Shown here in pieces: positions 14,772 through 21,255 of a stretch of DNA of 21,255 bases. Numbering within the stretch: position 1 is the stretch's first letter; each line of letters starts with the position of its first letter. A program made the position numbers and the translations under genes. The notes below the pieces were generated by a model that made no database searches, was not told the origin of the DNA, and saw nothing but the letters and a program-made list of their open reading frames with translations. Source of the stretch: JBHIFB01 sp046760905 (GTDB lineage: Bacteria; Gemmatimonadota; CAZMKB01); the NCBI GenBank assembly GCA_046760905.1, contig JBHIFB010000050.1:1-21255 (forward strand), written 5' to 3'.

Positions 14772-15415
14772 GGGATAGCGGTTTGAACAGAGGATTCAGG
14801 AACAGAAGAACGAAAAGCGGCTCCCCGAATCGTCCGAATTCATCCGGGGATGCATACGTCGATTCCATCGACAGGAGCATATCCAAATTCATGAGCCTCA
14901 TACTGCGACACCAGCCTGAACAGTTCGGGCTCAAGCTGGACGGCAGAGGATTTGTCCCCATAGGGGAACTCGTGGAGGCGATCAGGACGAGAAAATCATG
15001 GATCACAGAAAGCGATATCAGAAGAATCGCCGAGAAGAGTGAAAAGCAGAGGTTCGAGATAATCGGCTCAATGATTCGTGCGCGTTACGGACACAGCGTC
15101 CCCATCTCCTTCGACGAGGACGAGACAACACCTCCCCAACTCCTTTATCATGGCAGCTCACCTCAGGCTCTTGACTCGATAAGAAGCGACGGACTCAAAG
15201 GGATGGGCAGGCAGTATGTCCACCTATCTATAGAAAAAGATGAGGCACGGAGCGTTGGTTTAAGGCACGACCCAGCACCGGTCGTACTCACGATAAAGGC
15301 TCTCGAGGCGCACAATCAGGGATACAAATTCTACAAGACAGGCCCCCTCTTCATGACGAGAGTAGTCCCGCCGCAATTTATAATTTTCCCTGAAGAAGAA
15401 ACTACGGAGCTCTAA
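14768..15415 (+). CDS. kptA: RNA 2'-phosphotransferase (KptA/Tpt1 family)
   Basis: NAD+-dependent RNA 2'-phosphotransferase: moves an internal 2'-phosphate from RNA to NAD+. The 215 residues include an extra N-terminal stretch of about 34 rich in Arg/Asn/Ser; the family domain starts at SISKFMSLILRHQPE. Conserved residues are visible: R47-H48 (LRH), R95 (QRFEI), RARYGHS (104-110), LYHGSS (126-131) and R148 before YVHLS (150-154), matching the Arg-His-Arg-Arg catalytic pattern of Tpt1. GTG 14768 overlaps the kinase stop by 4 bp; TTG 14783 is an alternative with GTGAGGG 8 nt upstream and would drop five residues. Bacterial KptA often has no known RNA substrate. Its coupling to a kinase gene suggests a shared substrate; this is inference. 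Last gene of the cluster. Confidence 0.92.
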   Translation: MRDSGLNRGFRNRRTKSGSPNRPNSSGDAYVDSIDRSISKFMSLILRHQPEQFGLKLDGRGFVPIGELVEAIRTRKSWITESDIRRIAEKSEKQRFEIIGSMIRARYGHSVPISFDEDETTPPQLLYHGSSPQALDSIRSDGLKGMGRQYVHLSIEKDEARSVGLRHDPAPVVLTIKALEAHNQGYKFYKTGPLFMTRVVPPQFIIFPEEETTEL

Positions 15416-15453
15416 CCCCAGATCTCCCTGGAACATACTATTGAGTTTATCCG

Positions 15454-15459
15454 TATAAT
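15454..15459 (+). promoter_or_regulatory. Perfect -10 box upstream of the barrel-like gene
   Basis: TATAAT lies 34 bp before the start of the outer-membrane barrel-like gene. No good -35 stands at 17 bp (GAACAT at about 15431 is the nearest), so the promoter may be activator-dependent. It suggests that a new transcript begins after kptA. Confidence 0.4.
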
Positions 15460-15492
15460 CTATGAGAGCCCTGTTCCCCAAAGGAGTGGACC

Positions 15493-16722
15493 ATGGTTTC
15501 CCGGGAAATATCGACTGCCACCCTCGTAACTTTTCTTCTCGCGTTCTTTACCTTCTCATCAGGCACCGGACTCTGTCAGGATGAGTCCATTCAGCAACTG
15601 GCCAAAACACACGAAGCCTTACCGAAGTTCACCATCGGTGGAAAGGGCATCTCAACCATCGATGGAATCAGGATCAGGGAGTCGGGTGGAGAGAACATCA
15701 ACACGAGCAGGGTGGATTTCACCGATGCCTCTCTCCTCCTGCAGTTCGATACGGGATCCGGCTCCGGAGCAAGAGGAGGATTTCTCCTGGGCCTTCAATT
15801 TCCCGATCCTGATGTGAACATGGGAACCGCCTTCTTCCATCAGGTCAATGCTATTCTCGACGCCGGGAGGTGTTCTATCCGTATCGGCCGGAGTGGACTG
15901 GAAACATCCCTCGTAATGTTCCCGACGCTCCGCGACGACGATCAGATCGAGTATGTTTATGTCCGCAACGCCTTCTCGAACAGCATGGCTACGGAACATT
16001 CGCAGTTCGGGAACATGGTAAAAGGGGATTTCAGCCTCATAAAGGAGAAGCTCACTGTGTCTGCCTTCGGTGCGAACCTGTCAGAGACAGACCGCTCGGG
16101 GGAGGTCGAGGACACCTTCACTCTCAACTCCGGAGGCGTCCAGGTCAATTACGAGCTGCCCGCCGGTGTAGAGAGCGAGAAACCTCTTCGTAGACTCGGA
16201 GCTACGCTTTTCAGCCAGAAAGTGGAAGAGGGATCCAGAACCTGGATGCACGCCTTTATCGGTGGGGGCGTTGTCGACCTCAACAGGGACCCGGTGAATC
16301 ACTGGGACCTTCGCTTCCAGGGGATCTACAATCTTGGGACAGACATCGTATCAGTCAGCAGTCTCAAGGATCAGGCGCTCGCTTCTTACGTGTCCCTCGT
16401 GGCCTCGGTCAGATATCTGAGGTCCATCGAAAGGATTGCCCGATTCCAGAGTGCTCTGACCTTGGGATACCAGAATTACCCGGACACGCAGGCAAGCCGA
16501 TTCAGCATTATCCCCGGTTTTGTCTATCGCCTGGACAACGGCGTCGATCTCCTTGCGCAGATCGAGTACGAAAGATACCTTGATGAGCTGGAGGATGCGA
16601 CCGGGTTCAGGGACCGGGCAACCGTATGGATCGGGCTCTCGTATGCCTTCGAGATGATATTAAACGACCATCCAGGTGACCGCTCGAGTATATTCGAACG
16701 CGAGCACCGATATATCCCGTGA
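15493..16722 (+). CDS. Predicted outer-membrane beta-barrel-like protein of unknown function
   Basis: Secreted protein of 409 residues. Residues about 1-28 are a signal peptide (TATLVTFLLAFFTFSSGTGLCQ). The rest alternates polar and hydrophobic residues in short strands separated by charged turns, for example GFLLGLQFPDPD, LTVSAFGANLS, RRLGATLFSQKV, HAFIGGGVVDL, HWDLRFQGIYNLG, ARFQSALTLGYQNY, SRFSIIPGFVYRL and RATVWIGLSYAFEM. This suits a barrel of the porin/OmpL type, but I recognise no named family. The last strand is followed by about 20 polar residues (NDHPGDRSSIFEREHRYIP), so the protein lacks the terminal aromatic of classical porins. ATG 15493 follows AAAGGAG at good spacing. It may serve export or anchoring of the neighbouring glycan, but only proximity supports that. 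Confidence 0.65.
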   Translation: MVSREISTATLVTFLLAFFTFSSGTGLCQDESIQQLAKTHEALPKFTIGGKGISTIDGIRIRESGGENINTSRVDFTDASLLLQFDTGSGSGARGGFLLGLQFPDPDVNMGTAFFHQVNAILDAGRCSIRIGRSGLETSLVMFPTLRDDDQIEYVYVRNAFSNSMATEHSQFGNMVKGDFSLIKEKLTVSAFGANLSETDRSGEVEDTFTLNSGGVQVNYELPAGVESEKPLRRLGATLFSQKVEEGSRTWMHAFIGGGVVDLNRDPVNHWDLRFQGIYNLGTDIVSVSSLKDQALASYVSLVASVRYLRSIERIARFQSALTLGYQNYPDTQASRFSIIPGFVYRLDNGVDLLAQIEYERYLDELEDATGFRDRATVWIGLSYAFEMILNDHPGDRSSIFEREHRYIP

Positions 16723-16815
16723 AGTACCCCGGGCCGGGACAGGTCTGCGGGAGCGGGCACAGTTCAGGAAATCTTGTCTGCGAGAGTATATGAAACTTTT
16801 TCTTCTGAAGCCCTA

Positions 16816-16821
16816 TATAAT
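16816..16821 (+). promoter_or_regulatory. Possible -10 box upstream of the serpin gene
   Basis: TATAAT occurs within CTATATAATCATAG, 54 bp upstream of the serpin start. The -35 position (about 16793-16798, AAACTT) is poor. Low-confidence support for independent expression of the serpin. Confidence 0.25.
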
Positions 16822-16875
16822 CATAGTATCGACGCTGGCAAGAGAAAGTATCCGGTCAAACTCCGGAGGTGCATG

Positions 16876-18108
16876 ATGAAGAGCAGGAAGTGGCTTCCTC
16901 CAGTTATTCTATGTTTCTCTCTCGGATTCCTTCGCTGCGACAGGCTCCCCCATGCTCCAGAGGGGTTGGCCTGGAGGGATCTCACGCTCTCCGAAACGCA
17001 GCTGGTAGAGTCCGGTAACGGTTTCGGCTTGAAGCTCTTCCGGGAAATTAACAGCCAGGAGGGGGTTAAGAATATCTTCATTTCCCCTCTCTCGGTCTCC
17101 ATGGCTCTCGGGATGACTTACAACGGGGCAGCCGGGACAACCGAGTCTGCAATGCGCTCTACCCTCGAGTATGGTGGAATGACGCTCGAACAGATAAACG
17201 AATCCTACAGCGGGCTGACCGATCTCCTTCTGAACCTCGATCCCGAAGTGACGCTGGAAATCGCAAACTCCATCTGGTACAAAAAGGGCCTCCCGGTCGA
17301 GAAGGATTTTATCAGACAAACCGAGGAATACTTCGGAGCCCTCGTCACAGCTCTCGACTTCGGTGCTCCGGAGGCTGCATCGAAGATCAACGCCTGGGTG
17401 AGTGAAAACACGGACTGGAGAATCAAGGAGATCGTGGACGACCCCATAGATCGTTTAATAGTCATGTTCCTCATCAATGCGATCTATTTCAAGGGCACCT
17501 GGACCTACCAGTTCGAGAAGAATAAAACGAGAGATGGTGATTTCTATCTTGCTGATGGCTCGAAGAAGATCTGCAAAATGATGAACCTCGAGGGGGATCT
17601 CGAATATTCCCGGACGGAGGACTTCCAGGCCGTGGATCTGCCATACGGGGGAGAAGCGTTCAGCATGACGATCATACTGCCCTCGGAGGACCAGGATCTG
17701 GAGCTACTCATCTCCCAGATCTCTCAGTCAACGTGGGAAGGGTGGATGAGCGGTTTCACCAAGAGGCAGGTCCATCTCGAGATGCCGAAGTTCTCCCTCG
17801 AGTATGAGCTCGAGCTTAAAAAAGTGCTCACGGCACTCGGTATGGGTGTGGCATTCGACAGGTACAACGCCGACTTCTCGGGGATATGCAAGGACAGAGA
17901 GCTATATATCAGCAAGGTGAAGCACAAGACCTTCGTTCAGGTGGATGAGGAAGGAACGGAGGCCGCGGCAGTGACGAGTGTGGTAGTTTCTTATACAGGG
18001 GATAGTACACCCTACATGCTGGTCGACAGGCCCTTTCTCTTCGCCATAAGGGAGAACCTGTCAGGGACGATTCTCTTTATTGGGAAAATCGTGGATCCGG
18101 TTTCCTGA
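16876..18108 (+). CDS. Secreted serpin (serine protease inhibitor)
   Basis: Serpin-fold protein of 410 residues, the normal family length plus a leader. Residues 5-20 are hydrophobic (KWLPPVILCFSLGFLR) and followed by C21; a lipoprotein is possible but FLRC is a poor lipobox. Serpin landmarks in order are NIFISPLSVSMALGMTYNGAAGTTESAM (67-94), ANSIWYKKGLPVEKDF (130-145), FLINAIYFKGTWTYQF (198-213), VDLPYGGEAFSMTIILP (253-269) and HLEMPKFSLEYE (300-311). The reactive-loop hinge DEEGTEAAAVTSV (357-369) matches inhibitory serpins, which need small residues there. Counting from the hinge, P1 falls near T374 (SYTGD), so a trypsin-like target is unlikely; one residue either way is possible. I chose ATG 16876, 5 nt after GGAGGT; the adjacent ATG 16873 is too close. 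Acts outside the cytoplasm; target protease unknown. Confidence 0.95.
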   Translation: MKSRKWLPPVILCFSLGFLRCDRLPHAPEGLAWRDLTLSETQLVESGNGFGLKLFREINSQEGVKNIFISPLSVSMALGMTYNGAAGTTESAMRSTLEYGGMTLEQINESYSGLTDLLLNLDPEVTLEIANSIWYKKGLPVEKDFIRQTEEYFGALVTALDFGAPEAASKINAWVSENTDWRIKEIVDDPIDRLIVMFLINAIYFKGTWTYQFEKNKTRDGDFYLADGSKKICKMMNLEGDLEYSRTEDFQAVDLPYGGEAFSMTIILPSEDQDLELLISQISQSTWEGWMSGFTKRQVHLEMPKFSLEYELELKKVLTALGMGVAFDRYNADFSGICKDRELYISKVKHKTFVQVDEEGTEAAAVTSVVVSYTGDSTPYMLVDRPFLFAIRENLSGTILFIGKIVDPVS

Positions 18109-18165
18109 TAAAAAGTCAGCGGTCCTATTGACCTCCCTCATGGCCCGGGATTCGTTGGACATGGA

Positions 18166-18225
18166 AAGCCGGGCTCACAGATAAGGGCCCGGCTTAGGTG
18201 GCGACATTAAAGCATTTTTAATGCT
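18166..18225. terminator. Probable bidirectional terminator between convergent genes
   Basis: AAGCCGGGC (18166-18174) and GCCCGGCTT (18187-18195) form a perfect 9-bp GC-rich stem with a 12-nt loop. A second hairpin, AGCATT-TTT-AATGCT (18211-18225), follows and touches the stop codon of the minus-strand gene. Both lie between the convergent serpin and sorting-domain genes. Neither strand has a long T-run, so termination efficiency is uncertain. Confidence 0.55.
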
Positions 18226-18577
18226 CACTTCACCATCACCATTTTCCTGGTGTACGTCTTAGCTTCACTTCTCAACGTGTAGAGGTACACGCCTGAAGTA
18301 ACTCGCTGTCCACTATCGTTCCTACCATCCCAGACTACTCTGTGACTCCCAGGCTCAAGTTCCGAGTCAACAAGTGCTTTCACCTTCCGTCCACGGACGT
18401 CGTAAATGGTAAGTCTCACTTGTCTCTCATCCCCCAATTCCCCTGGAACGTCGAAGGTGATCGTTGTTTTGGGGTTAAAGGGATTCGGGTAGTTTTGGGA
18501 CCGGAAAGCACCAACCAGCACAGACTGAGGATGATCATAAAGAGTCCAGCTCCTTTCATCACATCTTGGTATCTCAT
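18225..18577 (-). pseudogene. Signal peptide plus T9SS/FlgD-type C-terminal domain, broken by a one-base frameshift
   Basis: ATG 18577 has a strong AGGTGA-type site and overlaps the TAA of the upstream fibre gene (TAATG). It opens a signal-peptide-like frame, MRYQDVMKGAGLFMIILSLC followed by WLVLSG. That frame soon stops, but the -1 frame continues with QNYPNPFNPKTTITF, LTIYDVRGRKVKALVD, GRNDSGQRVTSGVYLYTL and KMVMVK, the pattern of type IX secretion sorting (type A) or FlgD-like C-terminal domains. Adding one C to CCCAAAAC (18492-18499) gives a continuous protein of 117 residues reading LVLSGPQNYPNPFNP. The unbroken C-terminal piece could also start at GTG 18521. A protein of only a signal peptide and a sorting-type domain would be odd; it may be the remnant of a larger one. 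Decay, a base error or recoding are all possible. Confidence 0.7.
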
Positions 18578-19894
18578 TATCTCACCTCCCCCAGCCGAGC
18601 CTGCTCCATCCGGCGCTCTTGTTCCTGTATCTGCTGACGCTGTTCTTCCATCCGCCGGCGCTGCAGCTCCTGTCGCCGACTTTCCTCTTCGTGCTTCCTC
18701 TCGATCTCCGGCAGTAGCTCCTGATAGAGGTTCGGATCCTCGTATCCGACATCGGTCTCCCGGATGCGTTCTTCCTCATACCCCTTCCGCTTGGCCATCA
18801 CTCGATAGGAGAATGACGCATCACTCTCTCTGTCTGAGACTCTCACCTCAAATCCGTCAAATCCTCTCTCAACGACAGTCGGCATCGGCTCTCCCGAAGT
18901 TAACTGAACGAAGACCTGCATAGGATTTTTTTCATCGATCGTCACGGTCTCCAAGAAGAGTGGATCAATCTCGATGCGGGCACGCCCGCCTGCAAGCCTC
19001 CCCTCACCAATGTCCTCGAACCAGACCTCGGAGCTCTCTATGGTATACATTAACCTATGACCCGACGAGGCCGTCCTGACCACGGCCGATTTCGTGCCGG
19101 ATGCGATTTGGTCTCCCTCGGCATAGACCGTGCCCGAGCCGGAATTCCCAGCATTGGAATAGGTCCCATACGAGGGAAGTGATGAAGCCCCCTGGGCATC
19201 AGACCAGATACCATAGTGGGTGCCCGTACCAAAGGAGGGAGCCTCGAAAAAACCACCATAGGCATCACCATCAGAATTGTTCTGTCCGAAACCATGTACA
19301 CCAACCATCGGACTGGAGTTAGTTCCAAAACTGAGAGCCTGTACACCATAGTGGGCGCCTGTGCCAATGTCGACGGTACTGAACAGACCGCCGAATGCCA
19401 GACCTGAACTGGTATTTTCTCCCATACCGTGAACACCATACGCCCAGCCTACATCGTTTTCGACTTTCCCGTGACCCCACGCTCCGTAAGCAAAGCTCGA
19501 GCCTGTATTTGTTGCAATTCCGTAACTGCCGTAGGCTATACCTGGGCCATCGTTGACAGCAGCGCCCATGCTTCCTACACTGGCTGGACCCGGCCCCTCA
19601 GCTCCCGCAAATACGCCAAAATGAGACGCGGTGTCGAAGGAACCGAGGCTTTCCGCACGCAGCCCGAACCCTCCCGAGTTGTGGAAGTGGAGTCCTTTTG
19701 CCGAGAGTTACCTTAAATTCACCCTTCTTGACCTGGACGTCATTGATCTCCTCCCAAACAGGGACTTTCGCACTGGATGAGTTATAGATAGAAAATATCA
19801 TTTTGTGCTCACCAGTTATCTTCTCCCCCGATGGGTTCATAAGCAATCCCTCATATTGAAGATATCGGCAATCTTCTGCTGCCTGCCTCTTCAT
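18577..19894 (-). pseudogene. YG-repeat fibre-like secreted protein, frameshifted and lacking a signal peptide
   Basis: Two frames together make one protein. The first, from ATG 19894, gives YLQYEGLLMNPSGEKITGEH then MIFSIYN, VPVWEEINDVQVKKGEFKVTLG, a domain that opens many secreted fibre-like proteins. After GGCAAAAGG (A-run at 19696-19699) the coherent text continues one base on with KGLHFHNSGGFGLRAES and a run of Gly/Tyr-rich repeats (AYGSYGI, AYGAWGH, AYGVHGM, HYGVQAL, VGVHGFG, HYGIWSD, SYGTYSN) about 20 residues apart, then a beta domain (IDPLFLETVTIDEKNPMQVFVQ) and a charged C-terminal coiled coil (about 40 residues of Glu/Arg/Gln). Dropping one A yields 438 residues. Upstream of the ATG there is no signal peptide and no ribosome binding site, so the 5' end also seems lost. 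The distal part alone could start at ATG 19569. Confidence 0.7.
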
Positions 19895-20008
19895 CACCTG
19901 ACCGATAACGGTACCCAGAGCTCCGTGATTCGCTTCAAAAGTACAAAATAGAAGAAATCAGAAGGAACCTATTTGCATTCTTGATTAGGTCCCAAGAAGA
20001 AGGATCAA
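19895..20008. other. Gap without a recognised gene
   Basis: Upstream of the fibre gene's ATG the same frame stays open for about 25 codons to a TGA but has no start codon or signal peptide. I see no other feature before the promoter at 20009. Confidence 0.4.
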
Positions 20009-20037
20009 TTGACGCGGTTTCTGTAATATGCTATAAT
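20009..20037 (+). promoter_or_regulatory. Strong sigma70-type promoter with extended -10
   Basis: TTGACG (20009-20014), a 17-bp spacer and TATAAT (20032-20037) preceded by TGC give 5/6 and 6/6 matches plus an extended -10, the best promoter in the window. Transcription would start near 20044, leaving a leader of about 100 nt before the small secreted protein. Confidence 0.75.
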
Positions 20038-20142
20038 GCACATAAGGTGCTCGAAATATCCAATTGTCATTTCAAGGAGTTCGTCTGGACATGCCCAAGC
20101 TGCCATGACGAGGTTTTACTCCCATAAGAGGAGGTGATGAAA

Positions 20143-20676
20143 ATGTCCTGGAAAACACTGGCTATTCTCCTGTTCATGCTTATTATGGTTTCTGGAGTCA
20201 ATTCCGCTCTCTTGGCCGACCCGATCTGGTTTCCAAGCCGGGTGACCAATGGATCATTAGAGCAATGGGCGAACGACAAGCCTGTTGGCTGGAGGAAGAC
20301 CGGCTTAATCACTACCACCCAGTTCGATCCATTCCTTGGGCAATACTCCGTCCGGGTGAGGAATTTTCAACCGTGGCACGATTATCTGTATCAGGATATC
20401 ACTTACAGCGGTGGATCTTTCCTGTTCGGTTGTGCACACCGTTCCACCGGATGGCTAGTGGGCGGGGAGATCACGATAGTATATCTGGACTCGATGGGAC
20501 AGGAGATCTCCCGCAGGTACTGGTACTGTTATCCAGGGGACTGGCAGATCATTCTTACGATACTGGGACCTCCAGAGGAGACTGCGACAATTAGCATCAG
20601 GCTGGTACCGATAGAAGATGACAGTGGTGACGTGATTGTCGACCATGTCTTCATGATTCCGCTCGGTGGGATGTAA
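20143..20676 (+). CDS. Small secreted jelly-roll (carbohydrate-binding-module-like) protein
   Basis: Secreted protein of 177 residues. Residues 1-25 are a signal peptide (MSWKTLAILLFMLIMVSGVN, then SALLA). The remainder looks like a beta-sandwich of the galactose-binding/CBM type: NGSLEQWANDKPVGWRKTG is the typical opening (Asn-Gly/Ser-Leu-Glu and P-x-GW), followed by GQYSVRVRN, LYQDITYSGGSFLFGC, EITIVYLDSMGQEISRRYW, ATISIRLVPIEDDSGDVIVDHVFM. No catalytic or anchoring domain is attached. Two cysteines in the fold (FGC, WYC) might form a disulfide. I chose ATG 20143, 8 nt after GGAGG (20130-20134); in-frame GTG 20134 and ATG 20137 lie on or too near that site. It has its own strong promoter. 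Ligand unknown; binding to a cell-surface or environmental glycan is the usual role of such domains. Confidence 0.8.
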   Translation: MSWKTLAILLFMLIMVSGVNSALLADPIWFPSRVTNGSLEQWANDKPVGWRKTGLITTTQFDPFLGQYSVRVRNFQPWHDYLYQDITYSGGSFLFGCAHRSTGWLVGGEITIVYLDSMGQEISRRYWYCYPGDWQIILTILGPPEETATISIRLVPIEDDSGDVIVDHVFMIPLGGM

Positions 20677-21219
20677 ACCGAGATTGGCAGACGCACTTAC
20701 AGCTCACTTCAGCTCTCCCATACCTGCAGGGCCTGATTGCTCCGTTCCAGTTTTCGCGGGAATCGTCTCACAATCTGGGAGATATGTTTAACGACGAATA
20801 TTTCCTATTTGATACCGGCCCAATGAAACACAAAGAAGCATGTGAGCCTCACCATCTACGATATCCGTGAAGGCAAGCGAGGGGATTGATCGATTCTGAA
20901 CTTAGGCAGGCCAAGTAATAGGACAGTATGGTATGAGAGGAGTGAAAGAGGGCAATTTCTATAGTCAGGGCCGCTACTTTTTGCATAGTAATTTTTGGAC
21001 TCCTTCATAAGAGAGAGGTGGTGCGAAGCAAGCTTGATTTCATAATCCCTTAAATACCAACTAATTATATTTATCAAAATCATGCATTAAGCGGCTGATA
21101 CATAATGAAGCATACTGGTACGTTTATTGCTGATTCTTTTCAGGATACCTCCATCCATCCGGCAAGAATTCACCACTATACACTCCCGTTATTTCTATTT
21201 CAGAAAGATGAGGTATGCC
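20677..21219. other. Intergenic stretch without a recognised gene
   Basis: About 540 bp between the secreted jelly-roll gene and the gene starting at the right edge. Reading frames here are short and compositionally unconvincing; a 75-residue minus-strand frame (20856-21083) has no ribosome binding site and no family-like sequence. The second half (from about 20990) is clearly more AT-rich than the genes. I see no tRNA, transposase or clear terminator. Confidence 0.5.
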
Positions 21220-21255
21220 ATGAAAAGGCTCCTATCCCCGGGTCTGATTATAATC
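21220..21255 (+). CDS. Start of a probable secreted-protein gene, cut by the right edge
   Basis: ATG 21220 lies 6 nt after GAGG (21210-21213, in GATGAGG). The twelve visible codons read MKRLLSPGLIII, which is how a signal peptide begins. Nothing more can be said. Confidence 0.45.
   Translation, partial: MKRLLSPGLIII

Noticed and set aside
16774..16875. Longer N-terminus for the serpin from ATG 16774
   Set aside because: The added 34 residues are not signal-like and have no ribosome binding site, whereas GGAGGT precedes ATG 16876.
18492..18499. Programmed -1 frameshifting at CCCAAAAC
   Set aside because: The incoming frame reads CCC|AAA, which is not the X|XXY|YYZ phase of a classical slippery heptamer, and I see no clear downstream stimulatory structure; a one-base loss is simpler.
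20036..20139. 33-residue ORF upstream of the secreted jelly-roll gene
   Set aside because: Its ATG overlaps the promoter -10 box, so it would not be on the predicted transcript, and it has no ribosome binding site.
20856..21083. 75-residue minus-strand ORF
   Set aside because: No ribosome binding site, no family-like sequence and composition of AT-rich non-coding DNA.
1..21255. CRISPR arrays, insertion sequences, rRNA or tRNA genes
   Set aside because: No regularly spaced repeats, transposase-like protein, terminal repeats or RNA-gene signatures were seen.

Overview
This window looks like chromosomal DNA of an uncultured Gram-negative bacterium, most likely from the Fibrobacterota-Chlorobiota-Bacteroidota (FCB) neighbourhood or an allied candidate phylum. 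The clues are a C-terminal secretion/sorting-type domain that opens with NYPNPFNP, an outer-membrane barrel-like protein, a secreted serpin, a YG-repeat fibre-like protein, and strong AGGAGG-type ribosome binding sites. The phylum is an inference; there is no rRNA or marker gene to fix it.

Layout. (1) 1-3209, minus strand: a housekeeping run, transcribed right to left, of a HypE-like AIR-synthase-family protein, an agmatinase-family ureohydrolase and the N-terminal three quarters of RarA (cut by the left edge), with two possible tiny ORFs between them. (2) 3310-4221: a Yip1-type membrane protein followed by a palindrome-rich intergenic stretch with an operator-like inverted repeat. (3) 4222-15415, plus strand: the centre of the window, a tightly packed cluster of nine genes. 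Three are alkaline-phosphatase-superfamily phosphodiesterase-like enzymes without signal peptides. The others are a membrane-anchored sulfatase-fold enzyme, an AglD/YbhN-type flippase-like protein, a DPM1-like GT2, a GT4 glycosyltransferase, an APS-kinase (CysC)-like kinase and a KptA/Tpt1 RNA 2'-phosphotransferase. (4) 15454-18108: an outer-membrane barrel-like protein and a secreted serpin. (5) 18166-19894, minus strand: two damaged secreted-protein genes, each with a one-base frameshift in a short homopolymer. (6) 20009-21255: a strong promoter driving a small secreted jelly-roll-like protein, about 540 bp without a recognisable gene, and the first codons of another gene at the right edge.

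The cluster at 4222-15415 is the likely novel system. It reads as a pathway that builds a lipid-linked glycan and decorates it with phosphate-type groups: GT2 and GT4 in the cytoplasm, a flippase-like protein in the membrane, a membrane-anchored transferase/hydrolase outside, and three cytoplasmic phosphodiesterase paralogues. The CysC-like kinase has no sulfate-assimilation partners here and deviates at substrate-contact motifs. Most striking, four proteins from different families (two phosphodiesterases, the membrane sulfatase-fold enzyme and the kinase) end in the same short tail, RL(R/K/A)xLGY(I/V/L)E, at the very C-terminus. This suggests a common docking or targeting tag. The kinase gene also overlaps the KptA gene by 4 bp, which hints at a kinase/2'-phosphate-remover pair.
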